Assembly: GCF_012034205.1 (NCBI RefSeq)
Contig: NZ_JAATEM010000038.1
Location: forward strand, 1-64,000
Direction of reading: 5' to 3'
DNA: 64,000 nucleotides
DNA from: Streptomyces composti
GTDB taxonomy: Bacteria > Actinomycetota > Actinomycetes > Streptomycetales > Streptomycetaceae
The notes under the pieces are model-generated. The model did not search any database and had not been told where the DNA came from. It was given only the letters and a program-made list of their open reading frames with translations. This document shows positions 46,370 to 54,906 of the stretch, piece after piece. Each line of letters opens with the position of its first letter. Positions within the stretch are counted from its first letter, which is position 1. The position numbers were made by a program, and so were the translations under genes.

Positions 46370-46434
46370 GTCGAATGTAGCGCACGCGGAGGTTCCGTGT
46401 TTGCAGCGTGCCCTTCTGTATCAATTGTGAGACA

Positions 46435-47250
46435 TCACGGGGACGCCATGACGACACGATCCATGGCCGGAAGCCACCCGTCCAACCACCCCTCCGTGCG
46501 GGCCGGCTCGTTCGCCGCCCGTCGAAGGTCGGCCAAAGCCGGGTGAATCAGCCCTTTTCTCCATACAAGCGACACAGGGGACAGCGGAACCGGGTCCACG
46601 AGCGGCCGCAGCACGGTTCCCGGCAGCAGCGGAAAGTCCGCCACCGCCAGGATCGGGCAGTGCATCCCGGCCATGATCCGCTGGAACTCCGCGTCGCCCA
46701 GCACCGGCGGCGCGGGCGGCGCCAGAGCGATTTGTCCCGCCCCTCGAACAGCAGCCGCGCCAGGTCGGTCCACTCCGCCGTACGCGGATTGCCCGCCCCG
46801 GCGTACACCGTCTCTCCGGCCGGGGGGGGCGAGCGGCACCCCGGTCCAGGCCGGCCCGGCCCGTGCTCCTCGGGCAACAGCACCGCCATCGGCTCGTACC
46901 GCACCGGCTGCTGCTCCAGCCCGGTGCGCAGCGCGGGAGCCAGCCCCGCGAACCGTCCGAAGGACACGTCCAGCCGCCCCGCCAGCAACTCCCCCGCCGC
47001 CCAGGTCAGCCCGCTCTCGTAGCGGGCCAGCAGCTCGTGCCCGTGGGCGGGCCGACGCGCCCGCCGGAGCACCCTGCGCGGGGTGACGGCGCCGGGGAAG
47101 TTCACGTCCACCAGCAGCGGCCGGGTCCGCCCGCGGCGGCGAGCAGCTCGTCCTGGGCCTGGAGCACCCGGCGTGCGTACGGCAGCAGCCGCTCCCCGTC
47201 GGCGGTGAGCGTGACCGCCGGGTGCTGCGCACGAACGCTGTGAGGGCATG
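46435..47250 (-). pseudogene. Frameshifted, 5'-truncated LysR-family regulator
   Basis: Three successive frames carry one LysR protein. The end of the HTH (AVTLTADGERLLPYARRVLQAQDELLAAAG, about 47230-47135) is in one frame. After a shift near 47130 comes the first half of the effector domain (LLVDVNFPGAV ... EPMAVLLPEEHG ... WTDLARLLFEGR). After another near 46733 comes the C-terminal part (IALAPPAPPVLGDAEFQRIMAGMH ... LVWRKGLIHPAL). The first ~55 residues of the HTH are absent. A run of eight or nine G near 46825 lies inside. No functional regulator is encoded. Confidence 0.8.
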
Positions 47251-47590
47251 ACGCCGGCGGTCACCGGTCCGCGGCCACCGGGACGCCGTGCCCGGCCGCG
47301 GCCGAGGCGCGCTCCACCACCCGGTCCCCGGCCGCGCTGCCGCAGGCGATCCCGCCCAGCGGCCGTGGCGGCGCTGCTGGTCTCGGTCGGGGTCCTGGTC
47401 AGGGGTGGTTCCGCCGGAAGGCCGGTCAGAGGAGGTTCCAGGTGACCGCGAGGTGGTGCGCGGCGCACAGGTTCACGTCGGGGAGTACGGACCCGTGGTG
47501 CCGCACTGGCCGCTCGCGGTGCCCGGATCGACGGGCTGGCCGTAGGAGCCCACGGGACGCGCGGACATGGGGCGGGGCCCCACATGCACG
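47251..47590. other. Gene-free stretch between LysR pseudogene and ssrA
   Basis: 340 bases with no credible reading frame on either strand. The short frames here have no family similarity and look like decay debris. It may contain the rest of whatever was once inserted or deleted next to the ssrA 3' end. Confidence 0.5.
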
Positions 47591-47627
47591 ACGAGGCCCC
47601 GGTGGTGTCACACCACCGGGGCCTCGT
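47591..47627 (-). terminator. Terminator of ssrA
   Basis: A perfect 17-bp stem (47591-47607 and 47611-47627) with the three-base loop TCA, 13 bases past the mature 3' end of tmRNA. It is very stable and the obvious end of the ssrA transcript. Confidence 0.9.
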
Positions 47628-47640
47628 CACATGGAGATTG

Positions 47641-48042
47641 TGGAGATGGCGGGAATCGAACCCGCGTCCAACGGTGCAGAAACAGGGCTTCTCCGTGTGC
47701 AGTCGGCTGTGCTTTTCTCGGCCCCGGAGATCACGCCGACAAGTCTCCGACGGGCCCAGTCACTGTTTGATTTCCCTCTTCGCCCCGTGACCGGGCTGGA
47801 GGTTTAGTTCCCTAGCTGATGCCAGACACCGGGTCGGGAACATCCCCGGGCTGACACTCCCTTTGAGTAGGGGAGCCGCAGCTCGCTACCTGAAGATCAG
47901 GCAGCGAGGGCGAGCTCGCCCTGGGAGATGGATCGCTTGGAATTGGCGATTATTTTTTTCGGCCTGTGGTTTACGAGATCATGGCCGCTTCCTCGACACG
48001 CTTCCCCTGTTTCGACAGCCGCTGTCGAAACCGATCATCCCC
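47641..48042 (-). ncRNA. ssrA: tmRNA
   Basis: A 402-base transfer-messenger RNA that rescues stalled ribosomes. The acceptor stem GGGGATG (5') pairs with CATCTCC (3') plus discriminator A, and the T arm GCGGGTTCGATTCCCGC is present; CCA is not encoded. The resume frame begins GCC AAT TCC and reads the tag ANSKRSISQGELALAA followed by TGA, ending in the ClpXP-type LAA. It lies 206 bases downstream of smpB on the same strand, and its own terminator follows. Confidence 0.96.
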
Positions 48043-48248
48043 ATGTTGACTTCTCAAACCCTCCGCAGAGGGGTCGCATGCACCCGCTGTGAGGTGCAGG
48101 GCCATCGTACGTGACCAACGCCCGACGATGCCAGCCTATTCCCGGCCCTCGCCCGGGTGTGGTACCGCCGGCCGTCGTACTCGGTGGAACGCACCGCGCC
48201 GCCGGGGTGTTCCCGCCGGGCTCCGTCCCCGCCGGGCTCGTCCGGCCC

Positions 48249-48728
48249 CTAGGCCCGCTGCCTGCGGCGCACGGCCGCCATGGCACGCTCGGCCTCGCGC
48301 CGGTCCTGCTTCTCGCGCAGAGTCTGCCGCTTGTCGTACTCCTTCTTGCCCTTCGCCAGCGCGATCTCGATCTTGGCGCGGCCGTCCTTGAAGTAGAGCG
48401 AGAGCGGCACGATGGTGTGGCCCGTCTCCTGGGCCTTGGCCTCGAGCTTGTCGATCTCCTCGCGGTGCAGCAGCAGCTTGCGCTTGCGGCGGGCGCTGTG
48501 ATTGGTCCAGGTGCCCTGGCTGTACTCGGGCACGTGCACGTTGTGCAGCCAGGCCTCGTGATCGGTGAGCTGGACGAAGCCGTCCACCAGCGACGCCCGG
48601 CCCTGGCGCAGCGACTTCACCTCGGTGCCGGTCAGCACCAGGCCGGCCTCGTAGGTGTCGATGATGTGGTAGTCGTGCCGCGCCTTCTTGTTCTGCGCGA
48701 TCAGCTTGCGCCCTTTTTCCTTAGCCAT
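48249..48728 (-). CDS. smpB: SsrA-binding protein SmpB
   Basis: A 159-residue RNA-binding protein that delivers tmRNA to stalled ribosomes. Typical segments are NKKARHDYHIIDTYEAGLVLTGTEVKSLRQGRASLVDGFV, VHVPEYSQG and the basic C-terminal tail (EYDKRQTLREKQDRREAERAMAA) that occupies the mRNA channel. The start is ATG 48728. It is 107 bases from the S41 protease gene upstream and paired with ssrA downstream. Confidence 0.97.
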   Translation of the reverse strand: MAKEKGRKLIAQNKKARHDYHIIDTYEAGLVLTGTEVKSLRQGRASLVDGFVQLTDHEAWLHNVHVPEYSQGTWTNHSARRKRKLLLHREEIDKLEAKAQETGHTIVPLSLYFKDGRAKIEIALAKGKKEYDKRQTLREKQDRREAERAMAAVRRRQRA

Positions 48729-48835
48729 AGTGCGGCCATTTTCGCACTACACGGGGGGTCGGCGGGAAGCCGTTTACGGCGGCGGGGGCGGCCGCCGTAC
48801 CGAGAGCCCTGCCCGCCGGGTCCAGGCCGGGGGCG

Positions 48836-49996
48836 CTACCTGCCGAGTCCGGTGAGGATCGTCTCGGCCCGTTCCAGGGCCCGCTCACCGGCCTCCAGGT
48901 CGGGGGTGATGCCCCGGCCGTCGACGCCACGGCCGGAGGGGGTGCGGTAGTGGCCGACGGTCAGCTCGGCGACCGATCCGTCGGGCAGCCGGGTCGGCAT
49001 CTGCACCGAGCCCTTGCCGAAGGTGCGGGAACCGACGACCACCGCCCGGGAGCGGTCCTGCAGGGCGCCGGTGAGCAGTTCGGCCGCGCTCATCGTCCCG
49101 CCGTCGACGAGCGCGACCAGGGGTCTGGTGGTGTCGCCGCCGGCGCGGGCGTGCAGGGCACGCTGCTCGCCGTCGACGTCGTAGGTGGCGACCAGGCCGC
49201 CGTCGAGGAAGGCGGAGGCGGCGGTGACGGCCTCGGCCACCAGCCCGCCGGAGTTGCCGCGCAGGTCGAGGACGATCCCGGTGCCGGCCGGGCTGCGGCG
49301 CACGGCCCGGCGGACCTCGGCGCCGGAGCCCTTGGTGAAGGCGGCCACCTTGATCAGGGTGACCGGACCCGGCAGCTCGCGGACGGTGACGGAGTCCCGC
49401 GACAGGCGGACCCGGCGCAGCGTCTCGGTCCACACCCGGGCGCCGCGCTCGAGGCCGACGCGCACGGAGCTGCCCGCGGGCTCCTCGGTGGTGTCGCCGC
49501 GCAGTATGGCGACGACCTCGGTGACCGGGCGTCCGTCCACCTTCCGGCCGTCGACGCTGCGCAGCCGGTCGCCGGGGCGGATGCCGGCCTCCTCGGCGGG
49601 GGTGCCGCTGCCCACCCGGGTGACCTCGATGCGGCCGTCGCGCTCGCGGGCCCACAGGCCGACGCCGGTGTACTCGCCGTCGAGGATCTCCTCGAACTCC
49701 TCGTACTCGCCCGCCGAGTAGACGGCGCCCCAGCGGTCACCGCTGCGGCTGACGGCGCGCTGCGCGGCCTCCATCGGGGAGGTGCCGTCGGCCATCGCCT
49801 CCTCGGCCGCCCGTGCGACATCCGCCCGGTGCGGGGCGCGGGTGGCCGAACGGCCCGACTCCGCCGCGGTCCTGCGGTTCGCCTCGGGGAGCGAACCGGT
49901 GGCGGCGCCCGCGACCAGCACACTGGCGAACACCAATGTCAGGGCGGCCCCGCGGCGGATGCGGCGGGGCTGACAGAACAGGTCACGACCTGACAT
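48836..49996 (-). CDS. S41 (C-terminal processing) peptidase
   Basis: A 386-residue exported protease of the CtpA/Prc family. An N-terminal hydrophobic anchor lies near residues 15-35. The PDZ domain is around 110-190 (GSGTPAEEAGIRPGDRLRSVDG). The catalytic region has Ser in DGGTMSAAELLTGAL and Lys in FGKGSVQMPT, the expected Ser-Lys dyad, with VLDLRGNSGG before it. I chose the ATG at 49996 (MSGRDLF) over longer frames. It follows ftsX in the same direction; in this clade it commonly sits beside ftsEX, hinting at a cell-wall maturation role. Confidence 0.93.
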   Translation of the reverse strand: MSGRDLFCQPRRIRRGAALTLVFASVLVAGAATGSLPEANRRTAAESGRSATRAPHRADVARAAEEAMADGTSPMEAAQRAVSRSGDRWGAVYSAGEYEEFEEILDGEYTGVGLWARERDGRIEVTRVGSGTPAEEAGIRPGDRLRSVDGRKVDGRPVTEVVAILRGDTTEEPAGSSVRVGLERGARVWTETLRRVRLSRDSVTVRELPGPVTLIKVAAFTKGSGAEVRRAVRRSPAGTGIVLDLRGNSGGLVAEAVTAASAFLDGGLVATYDVDGEQRALHARAGGDTTRPLVALVDGGTMSAAELLTGALQDRSRAVVVGSRTFGKGSVQMPTRLPDGSVAELTVGHYRTPSGRGVDGRGITPDLEAGERALERAETILTGLGR

Positions 49997-50018
49997 GCCG
50001 GTGAGTCTAGGACAACGC

Positions 50019-50054
50019 GAAGGGGCGCACGGCCCGTTGACCGCACGCCCCTTC
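50019..50054 (-). terminator. Hairpin after ftsX
   Basis: GAAGGGGCG (50019-50027) pairs with CGCCCCTTC (50046-50054) across an 18-base loop, 10 bases past the ftsX stop. It probably ends or attenuates the ftsE-ftsX transcript before the S41 gene. Confidence 0.6.
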
Positions 50055-50064
50055 TTGGCACATG

Positions 50065-50982
50065 TCACACCTTCAGGTACTTGCGCAGCGCGAAGAACGC
50101 GGCCAACGCCGGCATCAGGAAGCTCGTGGCGAGGATGAGCGGCAGCTTCGCCAACACCACGTCCCAGCCGATGAAGTTGATCAGCTCCAGCTGGTCGGCC
50201 AGGGCGAGCCCGTGGTCGATCAGGAAGTACCGGCCGATCAGCAGGAAGGCACAGGCGAGGGTGCCGCCGATGAGCCCGGCGACCGCGGCCTCCATGATGA
50301 ACGGCGCCTGGATGTAGAAGCCGGAGGCACCGACCAGGCGCATGATGCCGGTCTCCCGCCTGCGGCTGAACGCGGAGACGCGCACCGTGTTGACGATCAG
50401 CATCAGGGCGACCACCAGCATCAGCGCCATCACCGCCCGTGCCGCCCAGTTCATGCCGTTGAGCAGCTCGAAGAGGTTGTCCAGCAGGCCCTTCTGGTCC
50501 TGCACGGACTGCACCCCGTCACGCCCGTCGAAGGCGGTCGCGATGACCTGGTACTTCTCCGGGTCCTTGAGCTTGATGCGGTACGACTCCTGCATCTGGT
50601 CCGGGGTGAGGGAGCTGGCCAGCGGGGAGTCGCCGAACTGCTCCTTGTAGTGCTTGTACGCCTCGTCCTGCGACTCGTAGGTGACCGTGTCGACCACCGA
50701 CATCTTCTCCAGATCGGCCTTGATCTGGCTCTTCTGGTCCTCGGTCACCGCGCCCTTGGCGCAGTTGGGGTCGGACTCGGCATCGTTCTTGTTGCACAGG
50801 AAGATCGAGACGTTGACCTTGTCGTACCAGTAGCCCTTCATGGTGTTGACCTGGTCGCTCATCAGGAGCGACCCGCCGAACAGGGCGAGCGACAGGGCTA
50901 CGGAGACGATGACGGCGAAGGTCATCGTCAGATTGCGGCGGAGACCCACACCGATCTCCGACAGAACGAACTGGGCGCGCAT
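50065..50982 (-). CDS. ftsX: Cell-division ABC transporter permease FtsX
   Basis: A 305-residue membrane protein with the FtsX layout. One N-terminal helix (about 20-42) is followed by an extracellular domain (about 45-175, containing two Cys, CNKNDAESDPNC). Three more helices form the C-terminal FtsX/MacB domain (SRRRETGIMRLVGASGFYIQ). With FtsE it controls peptidoglycan hydrolases at the septum or growing wall. The start is ATG 50982, 35 bases after ftsE. Confidence 0.95.
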   Translation of the reverse strand: MRAQFVLSEIGVGLRRNLTMTFAVIVSVALSLALFGGSLLMSDQVNTMKGYWYDKVNVSIFLCNKNDAESDPNCAKGAVTEDQKSQIKADLEKMSVVDTVTYESQDEAYKHYKEQFGDSPLASSLTPDQMQESYRIKLKDPEKYQVIATAFDGRDGVQSVQDQKGLLDNLFELLNGMNWAARAVMALMLVVALMLIVNTVRVSAFSRRRETGIMRLVGASGFYIQAPFIMEAAVAGLIGGTLACAFLLIGRYFLIDHGLALADQLELINFIGWDVVLAKLPLILATSFLMPALAAFFALRKYLKV

Positions 50983-51017
50983 GGCGTCTGGTCAAGCCTT
51001 TCCGTGGAGCCGGTCGG

Positions 51018-51707
51018 TCAGTGCTGGTAGCCGTAGACGCCGCGTGCCTGGTCGCGCACGAGGCGGCCCTTCTCCAGCTCGATGACGCGTTTGCGCATCT
51101 GGTCCACGATGTTCTGGTCGTGCGTCGCCATCACCACGGTGGTGCCCGTCCGGTTGATGCGGTCGAGCAGCTTCATGATGCCGACGGACGTCTGCGGGTC
51201 GAGGTTGCCGGTGGGTTCGTCACAGATGAGCAGCTTGGGCCGGTTGACGAAGGCGCGGGCGATCGCCACGCGCTGCTGCTCACCGCCGGAGAGCTCACCG
51301 GGCATGCGGTCCTCCTTGCCGCCGAGCCCGACCAGGTCGAGCACCTGCGGCACGGACTTGCGGATCTCGCCCCGGGACTTGCCGATGACCTCCTGCGCGA
51401 AGGCGACGTTCTCGGCGACCGTCTTGTTCGGCAGCAGGCGGAAGTCCTGGAAGACCGTCCCCAGCTGGCGCCTGATCTGCGGCACCTTCCAGTTGGAGAT
51501 GCGGCCGAGATCCTTGCCCAGGACGTGCACCTGTCCGTGGCTGGCCCGCTCCTCGCGGAGGATCAGCCGCAGGAAGGTGGACTTTCCGGAGCCGGAGGAT
51601 CCCACGAGAAACACGAACTCGCCCTTCTCCACTTCCAGGGACACATCCCTGAGTGCGGGGCGGGTCTGCTTTGGGTAGACCTTGGAGACATTGTCGAATC
51701 GGATCAC
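51018..51707 (-). CDS. ftsE: Cell-division ATP-binding protein FtsE
   Basis: A 229-residue ABC ATPase. Walker A GSSGSGKSTFLRL is at about residues 36-48, the signature LSGGEQQRVAIARAF near 140, Walker B LLICDEPTGNLDP near 160, and the H-loop MATHDQ. FtsE drives FtsX, coupling ATP use in the cytoplasm to wall hydrolysis outside. The start is GTG 51707. It is the first gene of the ftsEX unit; the region upstream is shared with the divergent small gene at 51971. Confidence 0.96.
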   Translation of the reverse strand: MIRFDNVSKVYPKQTRPALRDVSLEVEKGEFVFLVGSSGSGKSTFLRLILREERASHGQVHVLGKDLGRISNWKVPQIRRQLGTVFQDFRLLPNKTVAENVAFAQEVIGKSRGEIRKSVPQVLDLVGLGGKEDRMPGELSGGEQQRVAIARAFVNRPKLLICDEPTGNLDPQTSVGIMKLLDRINRTGTTVVMATHDQNIVDQMRKRVIELEKGRLVRDQARGVYGYQH

Positions 51708-51970
51708 GGATGCACCACGGGTCGCCGGGGGTAGATGAGCGTGACCATACGCGAACCGGAACCCGGACCGCAGTCACCGGCGAGGGTTGCGCGAGGCTTG
51801 TGCGCTTTGTACGGACTGTCCGGCACCGGAGGCCGCTTTCGCCCTCTTGTCAAGCCCCCCTTTGGCGGGCGTCCGGCGCACGCTCGGCGGGAACCTGGCA
51901 CAGTGGAAGGGGAACGTTCGCACCGCCGCGGGCGTTGACTGCAGGGAACCGGTCTAAGGAGGGCGAGCGC

Positions 51971-52162
51971 ATGACGTACGACCGGCTGGTGTGCGCGAAC
52001 TGCGCAGCGCCCGTGAACGAGGGCCGGTGCCCGGTGTGCCGCGCCAACCGCGAGCGGCTGCAGCAGGAGAACTTCTTCGCGGGGCTGAACCCGATGACGC
52101 TGATCGCGCTCCTCGCGGTCCTGGTGGCGGCGCTGGCGCTGCTCGCCCACCAGACCGTGTGA
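51971..52162 (+). CDS. Small membrane protein with CxxC zinc ribbon
   Basis: A 63-residue protein of unknown function. Two Cys pairs (VCANCAAPV and CPVCRANRE) form a likely zinc ribbon at residues 8-26. One transmembrane helix (LIALLAVLVAALALLAHQ) fills the C-terminus. The ATG follows AAGGAGGGCGAGCGC, a strong ribosome site, and codon bias is normal, so I consider the gene real. It is divergent from ftsE and convergent with the LAETG gene. Longer in-frame extensions upstream run through promoter sequence and are not supported. Confidence 0.82.
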   Translation: MTYDRLVCANCAAPVNEGRCPVCRANRERLQQENFFAGLNPMTLIALLAVLVAALALLAHQTV

Positions 52163-52253
52163 CGTAGCCGGCAGCCGCCGCACCGACTCACCGCCGCCCG
52201 CCCCTGCTCGCGGCGGACGCAGCAGGCAGGACGCGGCAGACGCCCGAACGCCC

Positions 52254-52290
52254 GAGGGGCCCGGAGCGCAGGTCGCGCTCCGAGCCCCTC
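52254..52290. terminator. Bidirectional hairpin between convergent small genes
   Basis: GAGGGGC (52254-52260) and CGGAGCGC (52262-52269) pair with GCGCTCCG (52275-52282) and GCCCCTC (52284-52290). This is a 15-bp stem with one internal mismatch and a 5-base loop. It serves both the zinc-ribbon gene and the LAETG gene. Confidence 0.8.
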
Positions 52291-52331
52291 TGTGTCGCCT
52301 GTGCGTACGCTCCGTACGCGGGCCGCTACCG

Positions 52332-52943
52332 TCAGGCGGCGGCACCGCCGCGGCCGGCCATCACGCGCGGCAGCACACGGAAGCCGATGCCACCGGCGAT
52401 CATCGTGGCGGCGCCGATGACCAGGAAGGTCGTCTCGGCGGCACCGGTCTCGGCGAGCTCCTTGCCGTTGCCCTGGGCGGAGGCGGCGGGCGCCTCCTCG
52501 CCGGTGTCGGTCAGGGAGGACGAGCCCTCCTCCTGGGCGGCGGCGCCGCCGTCGGGGTCGACGCCGTTGCCGCCACCGCCGGCGTTGCCGTCGTCACCCG
52601 GCTCGGTGGGGTCCCCGGTCGGCTCACCCGGCTCGGTGGGGTCCTCGGTCGGCTCACCCGGCTCGGTGGGCTCCTCGGTCGGCTCCTCCGGCTCCGTCGG
52701 CTCCCCGCTGGGCTCCTCGGGAATGGTGGTGGGCGGGGTCTCCGGCTCGGTGGGCTCCTCGCCGGGCTCGTCCTCCTCGCCGAGGCCCACGCCGACGCCG
52801 ACGCCGACGCCCTCCTCGTTGACACCGGCGCTCACGCCTATGTCGAGGGCGGAGGCCGCACCGGCGGCGGTCAGCGAGGCACCGGCCGCGATCACGGCGC
52901 CGGCCGCGATCCGTGCGACACGGATCCGCGTCTTCTTGGTCAT
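52332..52943 (-). CDS. Sortase-anchored surface protein (LAETG)
   Basis: A 203-residue cell-wall protein. A signal peptide spans residues 1-33 (RIAAGAVIAAGASLTAAGAASA). The middle ~100 residues are a Pro/Glu/Thr repeat (EPTEPGEPTEDPTEP). The C-terminus has the sorting signal LAETG, a hydrophobic helix and a short basic tail. LAxTG is the motif of Streptomyces class E sortases. The repeat probably acts as a wall-spanning stalk; there is no ligand domain. The start is ATG 52943, and no sortase gene is in the window. Confidence 0.9.
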   Translation of the reverse strand: MTKKTRIRVARIAAGAVIAAGASLTAAGAASALDIGVSAGVNEEGVGVGVGVGLGEEDEPGEEPTEPETPPTTIPEEPSGEPTEPEEPTEEPTEPGEPTEDPTEPGEPTGDPTEPGDDGNAGGGGNGVDPDGGAAAQEEGSSSLTDTGEEAPAASAQGNGKELAETGAAETTFLVIGAATMIAGGIGFRVLPRVMAGRGGAAA

Positions 52944-53278
52944 GTGGTTGCTACCCCCAGTAGCTCATCGTCAGTGAGGCGGCGCTCGGGGGCCGTGATC
53001 GACGGAGGTGACAGTGCAGAAACGCCCCCCGGTTCACATGCGCCCCAGAGATACGCATGCCGCGTTTCACCCTTCCCAGTTTTCAAAAGGACGTCAAGGG
53101 CGTTGCGTGCGCGATGTCCTGGAACGGGCGCTTTGCCGAACGACGAAGCTGTGAGTGTGATGTAAAACCCAGACATCCGGGGCGCGTGGCACCGACGAGA
53201 AAGACAACCGCCGCCCGCGGGGCGGCAGTTGCCTTGTCGACAAAGCGGCGTGCGCGGTGACCCGCCCGCCGCGGGAGC
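52944..53278. other. Gap between LAETG gene and prfB, with prfB terminator
   Basis: 335 bases without a gene. A hairpin with one mismatch (CAACCGCCGCCC 53205-53216 with GGGCGGCAGTTG 53220-53231) lies 48 bases past the prfB stop and probably terminates it. The remainder, somewhat less GC-rich, should contain the promoter of the LAETG gene. Confidence 0.6.
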
Positions 53279-54385
53279 TTACTTGCCCTGCTGCTTGCGC
53301 CAGCGAATGCCGGCCTCGAGGAAGCCGTCGATCTCGCCGTTGAACACGGCCTCGGGGTTGCCGACTTCGTACTCCGTGCGCAGGTCCTTGACCATCTGGT
53401 ACGGGTGCAGGACGTACGAACGCATCTGGTTGCCCCAGGAGTTGCCGCCGTCGCCCTTGAGTGCGTCCATCTTGGCCTGCTCCTCCTGGCGGCGCCGCTC
53501 GAGCAGCTTGGCCTGGAGGACGTTCATCGCGGTGGCGCGGTTCTGGATCTGCGACCGCTCGTTCTGGCAGGAGACCACGATGCCGGTGGGGATGTGCGTG
53601 ATGCGCACCGCCGAGTCGGTGGTGTTCACGCCCTGGCCGCCGGGGCCGGAGGAGCGGTAGACGTCGATGCGCAGGTCGGACTCGTCGATGTCGACGTGGT
53701 CGGACTGCTCGACGACGGGGAGCACCTCGACGCCGGCGAAGGACGTCTGGCGGCGGCCCTGGTTGTCGAAGGGCGAGATGCGCACCAGGCGGTGGGTGCC
53801 CTGCTCGACCGAGAGCGTGCCGTAGGCGTAGGGGGCGCGGACGGCGAAGGTGGTCGACTTGATGCCGGCCTCCTCCGCGTACGAGGTCTCGATGAGCTCC
53901 GTCTTGTAGCCGTGCTGCTCGGCCCAGCGCAGGTACATGCGCTGGAGCTTCTCGGCGAAGTCGGCGGCGTCGACGCCGCCGGCCTCGGCGCGGATGTTGA
54001 CCAGCGCCTCGCGGGCGTCGTACTCGCCGCTGAGGAGGGTGCGGACCTCCATCTCGTCGAGGGCCTTCTTCACCTCGGCGAGCTCGGCCTCGGCCTCGGC
54101 GCGGGTGTCCGGGTCGTCCTCCTCCTCGGCCATCTCGAACAGCACGGCGAGGTCGTCGATCCGGCCACGCAGTGCCTCAGCCTTCCTGACCTCGGACTGG
54201 AGGTGGGAGAGCTTGCTGGTGATCTTCTGCGCCTCTTCCGGGTTGTCCCAGAGGGACGGCGCGGCCGCCTGCTCCTCGAGCACGGCGATTTCTGCCCTCA
54301 TCTTGTCGAGGTCCAGAACGGCCTCGATCGACTCCATGGTCGAGGAGAGGGACTTGAGCTCTTCGGATACGTCGACGACTGCCAC
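53279..54385 (-). CDS. prfB: Peptide chain release factor 2
   Basis: A 368-residue class I release factor that terminates at UGA and UAA. The GGQ motif is in SSGPGGQGVNTTDSAVR. The codon-recognition tripeptide SPF, diagnostic of RF2, is in VRISPFDNQGRR. The frame is continuous, so the programmed +1 frameshift used by E. coli prfB is absent. The start is the GTG at 54385 (VAVVDVSEEL), although GGAGG lies unusually close to it. It is followed downstream by a hairpin. Confidence 0.95.
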   Translation of the reverse strand: MAVVDVSEELKSLSSTMESIEAVLDLDKMRAEIAVLEEQAAAPSLWDNPEEAQKITSKLSHLQSEVRKAEALRGRIDDLAVLFEMAEEEDDPDTRAEAEAELAEVKKALDEMEVRTLLSGEYDAREALVNIRAEAGGVDAADFAEKLQRMYLRWAEQHGYKTELIETSYAEEAGIKSTTFAVRAPYAYGTLSVEQGTHRLVRISPFDNQGRRQTSFAGVEVLPVVEQSDHVDIDESDLRIDVYRSSGPGGQGVNTTDSAVRITHIPTGIVVSCQNERSQIQNRATAMNVLQAKLLERRRQEEQAKMDALKGDGGNSWGNQMRSYVLHPYQMVKDLRTEYEVGNPEAVFNGEIDGFLEAGIRWRKQQGK

Positions 54386-54906
54386 ACCTCCAGCGTAACG
54401 GCTCCCGGTACTGCTTCCTCCGCCCACTGTGCACGCCGTCCGGCCCCCGGTCACCCACTGGCCCGCCCTCTTCCCTCCCACCCACGCGACTCGCCTTGCT
54501 GCATCCCCACCCTCCTGCACCCTCCTGGGGCTCCGCCCCGGCCCCCGGGCCCGGTGCCCACCCCGCCACCCGACGAGCCTGAATGCTCCCGCCTGGGGCC
54601 CCGCGCCCCAGACCCCGTTCCGTGCCCGCCCACCACCCGAACCGGTCACCTGAAAGGCCAACGCGCACGTCGGGGCGCAGCCAGCCCTTCAAGGCACCCC
54701 CCATCGGGCGCCCCGGGAGGACGACAGGGCGGCGCAAGGACACGAGCCCCGCCCGACCGCGCGGGCCGCCACACACCCCCGACCGCCAGGGCCACCCCGC
54801 GCGCAACGCCTCGGGCGGCGCAGGCCGGCGAGAAGGCGGCAGGAGCACGAGGCGCGCCCGGCCGTGGTGGGTCGCACCGGGCCGCGAGGGGCGGGGACCG
54901 GGCAGG
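54386..54906. other. Gene-free, C-rich spacer between prfB and pkaB
   Basis: 521 bases with no supported gene. It contains the GGGGCTCCGCCCC hairpin word (54527-54539), a common Streptomyces intergenic element, and several other short GC hairpins. The open frames crossing it have no codon-bias support and no family character. Confidence 0.6.

Noticed and set aside
43051..46380. An 1109-codon plus-strand open frame opposite matB and matA
   Set aside because: Low-complexity Val/Gly/Arg translation antisense to clear catalytic motifs; no ribosome site.
47542..47807. Small plus-strand frames reading MAGIEPAS-like peptides near 47642
   Set aside because: They are translations of the tmRNA/tRNA T-arm, a known source of false genes.
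52570..52760. Short direct repeats resembling a CRISPR-like array
   Set aside because: The period is that of Pro-Thr-Glu-Pro codons inside the LAETG protein; there are no unique spacers or cas genes.
53279..54385. Programmed frameshift in prfB
   Set aside because: The frame is continuous from the GTG to the stop; no in-frame early TGA after a slippery codon is present.
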